Source: Anaerobiospirillum sp. NML120448 (GTDB lineage: Bacteria; Pseudomonadota; Gammaproteobacteria; Enterobacterales; Succinivibrionaceae). Taken from it: DNA of 38,984 bases. The notes under the pieces are model-generated. The model made no database searches and was not told the DNA's origin. It saw only the letters and a list, made by a program, of their open reading frames with translations. The position numbers and the translations under genes are program-made. The stretch is from positions 1 to 38,984 of the forward strand of contig NZ_JALKIM010000030.1 of NCBI RefSeq assembly GCF_023050945.1, written 5' to 3'. Shown here one piece after another: positions 24,285-32,877 of this stretch. The number at the start of each line of letters is the position of its first letter. Position 1 is the first letter of the stretch.

Positions 24285-26870
24285 TTACTTATTATTAACG
24301 TCGTAGCTCTTTAATGACCAAATATTGTGTACGTAATCCTCGATAGAACGATCAGAGGAGAACTTGCCCATAGAAGCAGAGTTGATAATAGCAGCACGAG
24401 CCCAACGCTCCTTGTCCTTATAAAGCTCCTCAACACGCTTGTGAGCATCACGATAAGAGGCAAAGTCAGCTAATACTAAGAACGGATCGCCGTGGTCTAA
24501 TAATGAGCGCTTAATAGAAGATAAAGCACCAGGCTGACCAGGGGTGAAGTAATCAGTATCGAGCCAATCTAAGACAGCCTTTAAGTCCGCATCGCTATTG
24601 TAGAAGTCCCATGGATTGTAGCCCTTGGCCTTAAGATCCTGAACCTCTTGTACGCTTAGACCAAAGATGAAGTTATTCTCCTCACCAGCCTCAGCAACAA
24701 TCTCGATGTTAGCACCGTCCATGGTACCTAAGGTAAGAGCACCATTCATAGCAAACTTCATGTTAGAAGTACCAGAAGCCTCGTAACCTGCAGTAGAAAT
24801 CTGCTCAGAAACATCAGCAGCTGGAATAATCTTCTCAGCTAAGCTTACACGATAGTTAGGAATGAATACTACCTTAAGCTGGTTGCGAATACGGTGATCA
24901 TTGTTAATGCGCTCACCAATCTTATTGATAGCGTAGATAATATCCTTAGCTAAGGTATAAGCAGGAGCTGCCTTAGCACCAAAGATAAATACCTGAGGCA
25001 CAATAGTCTTGGTAGGATCACTTAATAACTCACGATATAAGTGGAGGATATATAGTAAGTTTAAGTGCTGACGCTTGTACTCATGGAGACGCTTGACTTG
25101 TACGTCAAAGATTGCGTGAGGGTCAACCTCAACACCGCATAACTTCTTAATCTCAGCAGCTAAAGCAACCTTGTTCTTGTACTTAACGTCCATGAAGCGC
25201 TTTTGGAAGTCTGGCTTATCAGCAAATGGACGCATCTTAGCACATGAGTCTAAGTGTAGCGGCCAATCCTTACCAGAAACCTCATTGTAAAGCTCAGCTA
25301 AGCCTGGGTTACATGCTAATAACCAACGACGTGGAGTTACACCATTAGTTACGTTGCAGAAGCGATCTGGCCAAATTTGAGCAAACTCTGGGAATAATTG
25401 CTCACGAACTAATTGAGAGTGGATCTCAGCTACGCCGTTAACGCGACGGGAGGCGATAACAGATAAGTGGGCCATACGAACCATACGGCATGGGCCTTCT
25501 TCGATGATAGAAAGCTTAGCACGCATACCATTATCATTAGGCCACTTACGAGCAACTTCACCGTCTAAGAAACGAGCATTGATCTCATAAATGATCTCTA
25601 AGTGACGTGGTAATAAGCGCTCGAAGAGGTATACAGGCCACTTCTCTAAAGCCTCTGGCAATAAGGTGTGGTTAGTATAGGCAAAGACATCAGTTACGAT
25701 CTTCCATGCGCTATCCCAATTTAAACCTTCCTCATCTAATAATAAGCGCATTAACTCAGCTACAGCGATAGCTGGGTGAGTATCGTTGAGCTGAATAGCG
25801 ATCTTAGAGGCAAAAGCTGAGTAATCGTGGTGGTGAGCACGATTGTAACGACGTAAAATATCTCTTAAGGAAGCGGCACAGAAGAAGTACTGTTGGGTAA
25901 GACGTAACATCTTGCCAGCTTCGGTAGAGTCATTAGGGTATAAAACCTTAGAGATGGTCTCAGATGCTGCCTTTTCCTCTTGAGCATCTACGTAACCACC
26001 TGCGTTAAATACGTCCCAGTTAAATTGCTCGTTAGCACGAGACTCCCATAAACGTAATACAGTTACGGAAGAGCCACGGAAACCAACTACAGGAATGTCC
26101 CAAGGTACAGCCTTGATGATGTGATCAGGGTGCCATACTTTGTGAATGGTGCCATCAGGAGCAACTTGATCCTCTACATAACCACCAACAGGAATTTCTT
26201 GAACAGACTCAGGACGGCAAACTTCCCATGGACAGCCGTACTCACGCCAAGAATCTGGACGCTCAACCTGACGACCACCACGAATTTCTTGACGGAACAA
26301 GCCGTTTTCATAGTGTAAGCCGTAACCAATGGATGGGTACTTTAAGGTAGCTAAGGAATCAATATAGCAAGCAGCTAAACGACCTAAACCACCGTTACCT
26401 AAAGCCATATCAGGCTCTTCATCGCAAATGGCATTGATGTCTACACCTAAAGAAGCTAAAGCATCTTTACAGGTATTGTAAACTTCTAAGTTGCAAAGAT
26501 TATTAACGGTTAAACGGCCCATTAAGAACTCAGCAGATAAATAGTTCACCGCACGAGTATCGTTGCCTGCGTGAGTAGCTTGAGTCTGGGTTAAACGCTC
26601 GAAAACTAATTCATTAACTGCGTAAACTACTGCTTGCCACCAAGCTAAATTGGAGGCCTTCTTCTCTGAGGTACCAATAGTTCTTCTTAAGTGGTTAACA
26701 ATTGACTGCTTAAATTGCTCTACAGTTGGCTTGAATAAGTCACTCTCATTAGAGCAATCACAATTGTCAACGGCAGTAGTTACTGCACTCTTAGCAACTT
26801 CAGTTTCCTGGCTAGCTACGGTTTTCACAGTCTGAACTGGAGCTGATTTCTTACTATGCTTACTGGCCAT
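24285..26870 (-). CDS. glgP: Glycogen/maltodextrin phosphorylase
   Basis: Releases glucose-1-phosphate from alpha-1,4-glucans using pyridoxal phosphate. The 861 residues contain YLSAEFLMGR (110-119), DMALGNGGLGRLAACYIDS, the pair QLNDTHPAIAV and CNVTNGVTPRRWL, QVKRLHEYKRQHLN, and the PLP site EASGTSNMKFAMNGALTLGT with Lys705. It is longer than E. coli GlgP (815) or MalP (797) because of a roughly 45-residue Ser/Thr/Ala/Lys-rich N-terminal leader. That leader is not a clear signal peptide. ggagg sits 6 bp before the ATG. No other glycogen genes are adjacent. It may also process maltodextrins taken up by an ABC importer. Confidence 0.95.
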   Translation of the reverse strand: MASKHSKKSAPVQTVKTVASQETEVAKSAVTTAVDNCDCSNESDLFKPTVEQFKQSIVNHLRRTIGTSEKKASNLAWWQAVVYAVNELVFERLTQTQATHAGNDTRAVNYLSAEFLMGRLTVNNLCNLEVYNTCKDALASLGVDINAICDEEPDMALGNGGLGRLAACYIDSLATLKYPSIGYGLHYENGLFRQEIRGGRQVERPDSWREYGCPWEVCRPESVQEIPVGGYVEDQVAPDGTIHKVWHPDHIIKAVPWDIPVVGFRGSSVTVLRLWESRANEQFNWDVFNAGGYVDAQEEKAASETISKVLYPNDSTEAGKMLRLTQQYFFCAASLRDILRRYNRAHHHDYSAFASKIAIQLNDTHPAIAVAELMRLLLDEEGLNWDSAWKIVTDVFAYTNHTLLPEALEKWPVYLFERLLPRHLEIIYEINARFLDGEVARKWPNDNGMRAKLSIIEEGPCRMVRMAHLSVIASRRVNGVAEIHSQLVREQLFPEFAQIWPDRFCNVTNGVTPRRWLLACNPGLAELYNEVSGKDWPLHLDSCAKMRPFADKPDFQKRFMDVKYKNKVALAAEIKKLCGVEVDPHAIFDVQVKRLHEYKRQHLNLLYILHLYRELLSDPTKTIVPQVFIFGAKAAPAYTLAKDIIYAINKIGERINNDHRIRNQLKVVFIPNYRVSLAEKIIPAADVSEQISTAGYEASGTSNMKFAMNGALTLGTMDGANIEIVAEAGEENNFIFGLSVQEVQDLKAKGYNPWDFYNSDADLKAVLDWLDTDYFTPGQPGALSSIKRSLLDHGDPFLVLADFASYRDAHKRVEELYKDKERWARAAIINSASMGKFSSDRSIEDYVHNIWSLKSYDVNNK

Positions 26871-27628
26871 TTAATCCTCCAAAAGATTATTAAGAGCCGA
26901 ATCAATTTTCTATTACTGAGCACTAAGTCCCATGTTTCAAGGAAATCTAACCATCTTAATTTTAATTAGTAAAACACAATTAAAAAGTTAGTGCTCCAAT
27001 TAATTTTGAGGTATTGCTTAATTCAAAGCTTGAACAAACTATATGACAACTAAACTAAAGCATCTAGTCTGATGATTGGGGGTAACCTTGTTGTTTGTCT
27101 GTACGTCTATCAGATGAAGACGACAACATAGTTTTGCCTAATCTAATAAACTACCTGCCTTTAGCTAAGGCAAGAGATCCTACCGCAAATTATATTGAAT
27201 AGATAAAACCTATATCCATAAACAAAACATATGTATCATATTATTATATGATAGATAGCTTTGCTATTTGGTATGGCGATTGTACCACAAGAACAGCTTA
27301 AAATTTGCAAAGTATTATTAAGCAATAGCAATTTTATGGAATTTTTGCACACAACTTAAAAGTTAATAATTTCTTAATAGATACATGATGCAAGGTGATA
27401 TAAAATTATCAATTTTAGTTAGCCACAGCTAACTAATAGCTTGCTAAGCTTGCTATTTAGCCCTCTTAGCCCTAAGTGTCATACTAACTTAACCCTCTTT
27501 AGCGACCCTAAAACTACCCCTCTTCTAATAAGATCTAACCCCAATCACCACTTTTGCCAAAATATACTTTTGCCCAACAATAATGCAAAGGCACAGAAAA
27601 GATATCACGACCATTTTCATAGCCACCT
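26871..27628. other. Gap between glgP and flhB with AT palindrome and C-rich stretch
   Basis: Upstream region of glgP (minus). A 20-bp inverted repeat, tatcatat/atatgata around tatt (27234-27253), and a 9-bp stem, ttagttagc/gctaactaa (27415-27423/27428-27436), are visible. 27465-27625 is C-rich and G-poor on the + strand (tagccctcttagccctaag, ctacccctc). No supportable gene. Confidence 0.5.
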
Positions 27629-27669
27629 AAAAACAATAAGGGTGTTTGTTCAAAACAAACACCCTTATT
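27629..27669 (-). terminator. Intrinsic terminator of flhB
   Basis: A perfect 16-bp stem (27635-27650 with 27654-27669; core aagggtgtttg) has a 3-nt loop and is followed on the minus strand by gttttta. It starts 6 bp beyond the flhB stop. Confidence 0.92.
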
Positions 27670-27675
27670 TAAATC

Positions 27676-28812
27676 TTAGAACTTAAGCTCATCTGGGATA
27701 GGTAATTCTTTATCCAACTCTCGAGGAGGCTGCGGTGCCTTACCCTCTCTATAAGCCTTAGTTCCTAAAACCCATGCTAACACTTGCGCTACCGCTTGGA
27801 ACAGACCACGAGGAATTTCACGATCCAAATCAGTAGTGTAGTATAAAGAACGAGCTAAAGGCGGTAGTTGCAGTACTGGAATCTTGTACTCTCGTGCAAT
27901 TTCCTTAATCTTTTCTGCTACCTCATCCACACCCTTTGCTACCACTAAAGGAGCTAACTCTCCATTAGGGTCATAAGATAAAGCTACTGCATAATGGGTT
28001 GGGTTGGTAACTACCACATCAGCTGTAGGTACCTTAGACATCATACGACGAGCAGCCATCTCGTACTGCATACGTTTCATACGACTCTTAATTTGCGGAT
28101 TACCTTCGGTCTCCTTCATTTCATCTTTAAGTTCCTGTTTGGTCATACGCAATTGTTGACGGTATTGCCAAATTTGGAAAGGAACATCAATTAAGATGAT
28201 TGGGATCATGGCGCACACAATGATTACCATGAAAATAAACAGGATCACAAAAGCATCGTGTACCGCTGAATATACGTCAATATAAGATAAACGTAATATT
28301 TGATTGATACGACCGCTAATCAAAAAGTAGCAAATCGAACCAATACAAGCTACCTTAGCAATACTCTTAATGAGCTCAACTACTGAGTTCATACTAAAAA
28401 TACGCTTAAAACCATTGATAGGATTAAGCTTATCTGGCTTAGGCATGATAGCTTCGGTTGAAAAGTTCATGCCACCAATCATAATATTGCCAAAGAATGC
28501 TGCTACCAACATAGTTCCACAAATACCTAAAATAGGAATAGCAATGGTAAATATGTGTTGGTAGAAAATACGTCCCATCTCATAAAGATCAAAAACTTGT
28601 TCTTTTTCAAGAGTAAAGGACTGCTTCATAATGTTCAACATGCCTTCTCCTAAGAACGTAGACATGATCCATATTGAAGCCACACCTGAGAGCAGTACAA
28701 AGAATGTTCCTGCCTCACGCGATCGAGGAAGTTGACCTTTTTTGCGCGCGTCTGATATTCGTTTACCAGTCGGCTCTTCGGTCTTCTCCTGTCCATCGGA
28801 CGACTCGGCCAT
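27676..28812 (-). CDS. flhB: Flagellar export gate protein FlhB
   Basis: Membrane component of the flagellar type III export apparatus that switches substrate specificity from rod/hook to filament. The 378 residues begin with the family signature GQEKTEEPTGKRISDARKKGQ (7-27). Four transmembrane segments follow (about 36-56, 88-110, 145-165, 185-208). The autocleavage motif NPTH is at 270-273 within VVVTNPTHYAVAL, followed by the FlhB-C domain (VAKGVDEVAEKIKEIA). gaggag lies 6 bp before the ATG. It stands alone between glgP and parE, without fliR or flhA. Confidence 0.96.
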   Translation of the reverse strand: MAESSDGQEKTEEPTGKRISDARKKGQLPRSREAGTFFVLLSGVASIWIMSTFLGEGMLNIMKQSFTLEKEQVFDLYEMGRIFYQHIFTIAIPILGICGTMLVAAFFGNIMIGGMNFSTEAIMPKPDKLNPINGFKRIFSMNSVVELIKSIAKVACIGSICYFLISGRINQILRLSYIDVYSAVHDAFVILFIFMVIIVCAMIPIILIDVPFQIWQYRQQLRMTKQELKDEMKETEGNPQIKSRMKRMQYEMAARRMMSKVPTADVVVTNPTHYAVALSYDPNGELAPLVVAKGVDEVAEKIKEIAREYKIPVLQLPPLARSLYYTTDLDREIPRGLFQAVAQVLAWVLGTKAYREGKAPQPPRELDKELPIPDELKF

Positions 28813-29167
28813 TTCATCTCCTCTGTCAGTGCTCTAAACAAAGCTGTAAATAAGCGACAATTACCAGCAAGCTCAAGGCTAATGCTTGCCTAAACTAACG
28901 ATTATTACAACTTGTCAAAGCTAGGAAGACCTTGGATAAATCCAAAGCCCTGGCGCTAAAAGTTAAAACAAAGTCTTGCAACCAAATTTATGATCTCAAA
29001 AGCTCACAGGCTGTACGCTCATAAATTCAAAATAGTATGCGACCACCAACACCTATCTACCAACTAATTAGCGTAGTTGCAGTAGCAGGATCAATAAAAA
29101 ACCAGCAAGCTTACTTTAGCAAAAGCAAACTTAAGCTTAATTAAAGCACAAACTAAGCCAATATGCC
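28813..29167. other. Gap upstream of flhB
   Basis: Must contain the flhB promoter (minus). Neither a sigma-28 nor a sigma-54 consensus was recognised. No repeats or ORFs stand out. Confidence 0.3.
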
Positions 29168-29210
29168 AAAAAATAAGGGCCAAAAACCTGATAGTTTTGA
29201 CCCTTATTTT
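29168..29210 (-). terminator. Intrinsic terminator of parE
   Basis: aaaataaggg (29170-29179) pairs with cccttatttt (29201-29210), and aaaa (29182-29185) with tttt (29195-29198) continues the stem. A T6 run follows on the minus strand. Confidence 0.85.
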
Positions 29211-29238
29211 CATATGCTATAGCACCAACCAATGATAA

Positions 29239-31152
29239 TTAATCCATTAATTGTGCTTTATCGCCATTTTGCTCTAACCAAACACGACGATCTGAGGCTC
29301 TCTTTTTAGACAATAACATGTCAAATAAAGCAAAGGTCTCATCTTGTACTTGATCTTCTAAAGTCAATTGCATTAAACGGCGAGATTGAGGAGCTAAGGT
29401 AGTTTCACGTAATTGCTCAGGATTCATTTCACCTAAGCCCTTAAAGCGCTGAATTTTAATATTCTCAGCCTTAGCACCACGTTTTAGTAACTGCTTTTGC
29501 TTTAATGCCAATTCAGCATCATCTAAAGCATACTCTTTGTCTTTGCCACTATCGATACGATATAAAGGAGGGCAAGCTACATAAACATGGCCTTCCTTTA
29601 CTAATTTGGTAAAGTGACGCACAAATAAGGCACATAACAGAGTACCAATATGCAAGCCATCAGAGTCAGCATCAGCCAAAATACAAATCTTGTTATAACG
29701 CAAGCCCTCTAAATTATCACTATCAGGCTCTAAGCCTATAGCAATAGAAATAGAGCGAATTTCCTCTGAGGCTAAAGCAGTATTAGCAGATACTTCCCAG
29801 GTATTTAAAATTTTGCCACGTAAAGGCAAGATAGCCTGGAAGGAGGCATCACGAGCTTGACGAGCTGATCCACCTGCTGAATCACCCTCAACAATAAAGA
29901 GCTCACTACGAGACGGATCAGTAGAAGTACAGTCAACTAGCTTACCTGGTAATTGTGGGCCACGAACTGACTTTTTACGCTCTACTACTTTAGCTGAGGC
30001 CTCACGTACTTTGGCGGCACTAATAATTAAGTTAGCTAAAGCCTTAGCACTCTCTAAGTTAGCATTGAGGTATAAAGAAAAACGATCTTTAACTACACCC
30101 TCAACTAAAGAGGCACATTCACGTGAAGAGAGCTTTTCCTTAGTTTGACCAGCAAATTGTGGATCACGTATCTTTACTGATAAAACAAAAGAACATCCTG
30201 CCCACACATCATCTGCTACTAATTTTAAATTGCGTGGCAAGAGATTGTGCAAATCACAAAACTCACGCATAGCAGAGAGCAGACCTACACGGAAACCATT
30301 AACGTGGGTACCACCTTCGGCAGTAGGAATTAAGTTAACAAAAGACTCTCTTACTCTTTCATTAGAATCAATTTCCCAAGCTACCGCAAAAGCCACCTCA
30401 TAGTCATCACTCTTAACGACATCAGAATAAGGAACGGCTGGCAAAATTTCACGATTAGAACATTGATTTAATAAGTAATTACCTAAAGAGCCTTCGTGAG
30501 TCCAAGTAAATTGCTCACCTGTCTTTTTATTTAAACAATGTACGGTGAGGTTAGGACAAAGCACTGCTTTGGCCTTTAATAAATGCATTAAGCTCTTAAA
30601 GTTAAAATTACCATTATCAAAATAAGAGCTATCAGGGTAGAAACGAATAGAAGTACCTGTTTCTTTTTTATCGCAAGTACCTATTTCATGTAAATTTTCA
30701 GCCTTATTGCCATTTTCATAAGCAATAGCGTAAATCTTACCTCCACGCTTAACCTGAGCTTCTAAGCGAGTAGATAAAGCATTCACTACACTCACACCCA
30801 CACCATGCAAGCCACCAGAAAAACCATAGTTTTCCTTGTTAAACTTGCCACCAGCGTGTAAACGGCCAAAGATCAGCTCAATAGCAGGAACCTTTTCAAC
30901 AGGATGTAAATCTACAGGCATACCACGACCGTTATCCACTACTTGTAGTGAATTGTCTTCATGTAATACCACTTCAATTTCATTAGCATATCCAGCTAAA
31001 GCTTCATCTACTGAGTTATCAATTACTTCCATGCCTAAATGGTTAGGACTGGTAGTATCAGTATACATACCTGGACGACGACGTACTGGCTCTAAACCCT
31101 CTAAGACCTCAATAGAGGAGCCGTCATATACCGATTCGACCTTTTTTACCAT
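29239..31152 (-). CDS. parE: DNA topoisomerase IV subunit B (ParE)
   Basis: ATPase subunit of topoisomerase IV, which decatenates replicated chromosomes. The 637 residues match ParE (E. coli 630) and lack the GyrB insertion. Visible are LEPVRRRPGMYTDTTSPNHLG, the GHKL motifs EVIDNSVDEAL and DNGRGMPVD, GGLHGVGVSVVNALS, the Toprim IVEGDSAGGSA with PLRGKILN, and the metal-site DADSDG. I choose the ATG at 31152. The longer reading from GTG at 31159-31161 adds three residues but would leave only 2 nt after the aagga. No parC is in the window. Confidence 0.95.
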   Translation of the reverse strand: MVKKVESVYDGSSIEVLEGLEPVRRRPGMYTDTTSPNHLGMEVIDNSVDEALAGYANEIEVVLHEDNSLQVVDNGRGMPVDLHPVEKVPAIELIFGRLHAGGKFNKENYGFSGGLHGVGVSVVNALSTRLEAQVKRGGKIYAIAYENGNKAENLHEIGTCDKKETGTSIRFYPDSSYFDNGNFNFKSLMHLLKAKAVLCPNLTVHCLNKKTGEQFTWTHEGSLGNYLLNQCSNREILPAVPYSDVVKSDDYEVAFAVAWEIDSNERVRESFVNLIPTAEGGTHVNGFRVGLLSAMREFCDLHNLLPRNLKLVADDVWAGCSFVLSVKIRDPQFAGQTKEKLSSRECASLVEGVVKDRFSLYLNANLESAKALANLIISAAKVREASAKVVERKKSVRGPQLPGKLVDCTSTDPSRSELFIVEGDSAGGSARQARDASFQAILPLRGKILNTWEVSANTALASEEIRSISIAIGLEPDSDNLEGLRYNKICILADADSDGLHIGTLLCALFVRHFTKLVKEGHVYVACPPLYRIDSGKDKEYALDDAELALKQKQLLKRGAKAENIKIQRFKGLGEMNPEQLRETTLAPQSRRLMQLTLEDQVQDETFALFDMLLSKKRASDRRVWLEQNGDKAQLMD

Positions 31153-31359
31153 AGCGCTCACAATCCTTTAAAGCTTATTGGCTATCTTCTTTTAGACGTA
31201 AATAGGAATTATCACATTTGCTTGATATACGACAATTTCTATTTAAGCCCTCACTAGTATTAATATAGGAAACACAGCCCACATACTCTTGAGCTAACGC
31301 AGGCAAGATTATCATATTATTTATATCTTATAGCCGTAATAGTTAATATTTTTTAGGCA

Positions 31360-31600
31360 ATGTACCCCCAATACATCATAATCCCACCACCTCAACTCAA
31401 GACCCAACACCACAAAACCACCAAATATAAGCCATTTTCAACCCCAAACTACAAACAAAACCACCCTCCTTCACCATCAACCACTGCTCCACACAGTCAA
31501 GCTAACACCCCAGCACTCAACCATCACTCACCCAAAAGTTATCCAGCCTCCCTCAATTTGACCAACCACAAAAACAATCTCCCCATCCCTACTTAGCCAT
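31360..31600. repeat. Extremely C-rich, G-depleted intergenic stretch
   Basis: By hand count 31381-31590 has about 90 C and only 9 G on the + strand. It reads as runs of cca, aac and ccc words. An open frame crosses it (starting MYPQYIIIPP, Pro/Thr/Asn/His-rich), but it is composition-driven and has no ribosome-binding site. No gene is called. Confidence 0.7.
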
Positions 31601-31689
31601 TGCCAGAACCATAACAATGGCTCAGGACAGAGGTCTAGAAGCGGCGACTCCAGCCCTATCTTATGAGTTAGCAATGCAATCAGTACTAC

Positions 31690-31850
31690 GCTTTATGCTC
31701 ACCCCAGGTAATAAAAGCAGCCCAAGGCTCTGGCCATGGCTATGACCATGGCCCAAACCTAGACTGTAGTGAAGGCTATGACTATAGCCATACTTATGCC
31801 TTATGCCTTTGCCTTGGCTATGGTGCATAAGTATTAGGGATTGATCAGGC
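31690..31850. repeat. Quasi-palindromic catggc/tagcc module upstream of the tRNA-Ala array
   Basis: Stems include ggccatgg (31732-31739)/ccatggcc (31746-31753) and ggctat (31774-31779)/atagcc (31784-31789), with tandem ttatgcc words (about 31794-31807). It follows the C-rich stretch, as in other gaps. No gene. Confidence 0.65.
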
Positions 31851-31921
31851 TTTGGTGTTTGTGAAATTTTGGGGCAAAATGGCCGCTGATTAAAAAATTT
31901 TAAAATTTTTGTAAAAAGTTG

Positions 31922-31949
31922 TTGACAGTAAAATTTGCAACTGTATAAT
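31922..31949 (+). promoter_or_regulatory. Consensus sigma-70 promoter of the tRNA-Ala operon
   Basis: TTGACA (31922-31927), a 16-bp spacer and TATAAT (31944-31949), 22 bp before the first tRNA. Both hexamers are perfect, as expected for stable-RNA genes. Confidence 0.9.
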
Positions 31950-31971
31950 GAGCATCGTTTTCTGACGACGT

Positions 31972-32047
<76 letters not shown>

Positions 32048-32067
32048 GAAAGAAAACACGACCAGAT

Positions 32068-32143
32068 GGGGGTATAGCTCAGTTGGGAGAGCATCTGCTT
32101 TGCAAGCAGAGGGTCTACGGTTCGATCCCGTATACCTCCACCA
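32068..32143 (+). tRNA. tRNA-Ala (TGC), copy 1
   Basis: 76 nt with encoded CCA. The acceptor gggggta pairs with tacctcc. The anticodon TGC is at 32101-32103. It lies 20 bp after the first tRNA, in the same transcript. Confidence 0.97.
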
Positions 32144-32151
32144 TTTAAGTT

Positions 32152-32227
<76 letters not shown>

Positions 32228-32255
32228 AAACTTAAACATTCTGGTTACCCATCGT

Positions 32256-32331
32256 GGGGGTATAGCTCAGTTGGGAGAGCATCTGCTTTGCAAGCAGAGG
32301 GTCTACGGTTCGATCCCGTATACCTCCACCA
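32256..32331 (+). tRNA. tRNA-Ala (TGC), copy 2
   Basis: Identical to the TGC copy at 32068. The anticodon is at 32289-32291. It is the last tRNA before the terminator at 32335. Confidence 0.97.
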
Positions 32332-32334
32332 TTT

Positions 32335-32357
32335 AAGGCCTTAGTTGGTCTTTTTTT
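32335..32357 (+). terminator. Terminator of the four-tRNA unit
   Basis: aaggcc (32335-32340) pairs with ggtctt (32347-32352) with one G-U, followed by T to 32357. Confidence 0.75.
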
Positions 32358-32368
32358 ATCCTAACTAA

Positions 32369-32396
32369 TTGACAGTAGTTTTATCCACTGTATAAT
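32369..32396 (+). promoter_or_regulatory. Second tRNA-Ala promoter
   Basis: TTGACA (32369-32374), a 16-bp spacer and TATAAT (32391-32396). It has the same spacing as the first tRNA promoter and lies 15 bp before the fifth tRNA. Confidence 0.9.
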
Positions 32397-32411
32397 TAGC
32401 ACTACTCTTGT

Positions 32412-32487
32412 GGGGGTATAGCTCAGTTGGGAGAGCATCTGCTTTGCAAGCAGAGGGTCTACGGTTCGATCCCGTATACCTCCACCA
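32412..32487 (+). tRNA. tRNA-Ala (TGC), copy 3
   Basis: Identical to the other TGC copies. The anticodon is at 32445-32447, and CCA is encoded. It is transcribed alone from its own promoter and closed by its own terminator. Confidence 0.97.
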
Positions 32488-32491
32488 TTCC

Positions 32492-32514
32492 AAGACCTTA
32501 AATGGTCTTTTTTT
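32492..32514 (+). terminator. Terminator of the fifth tRNA-Ala
   Basis: aagacc (32492-32497) pairs perfectly with ggtctt (32504-32509), followed by T to 32514. Confidence 0.8.
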
Positions 32515-32645
32515 ATCTCATCTTGTTGTATCTATCAAAACTACCAAGTTTTGCCTAGTTTTCCTGTCTTAATATCTTTTACATGCAACTTACAAATAAG
32601 TGTTTGCAAGAGAGATTTTTTTCAGTATTTTCTAAAAAAATTTAC

Positions 32646-32674
32646 TTACATACATACATGCATGTACGTATAAT
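32646..32674 (+). promoter_or_regulatory. Candidate tolC promoter with palindrome in the spacer
   Basis: TATAAT at 32669-32674 with a weak TTACAT 17 bp upstream (32646-32651). The spacer contains tacatgcatgta (32655-32666), a perfect 12-bp palindrome preceded by tacatacat repeats, so a regulator could block RNA polymerase here. The rest of the 32515-32877 gap shows nothing further. Confidence 0.4.
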
Positions 32675-32877
32675 AGACTAAAAATAGCACAAAGACTTGA
32701 TGCTAAAATTAAGGTATCATTCTAATTGCTTGTCAATAAGGACTTTTAAATGCCCCCTTTTTATTACAAGTCCTTGTCGAATTAATTTATTTATTGCTTA
32801 AAAGCGTCATTAATACATAGTGTGTGGCCTAATTTGCCTAAGTCGTTTTTAAGTACTTGATTGATTGAGGTTGCTCA

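Noticed and set aside
31360-31596. 78-codon Pro/Thr/Asn/His-rich ORF
   Set aside because: It is open only because the stretch is almost free of G. It has no ribosome-binding site and no recognisable domain.
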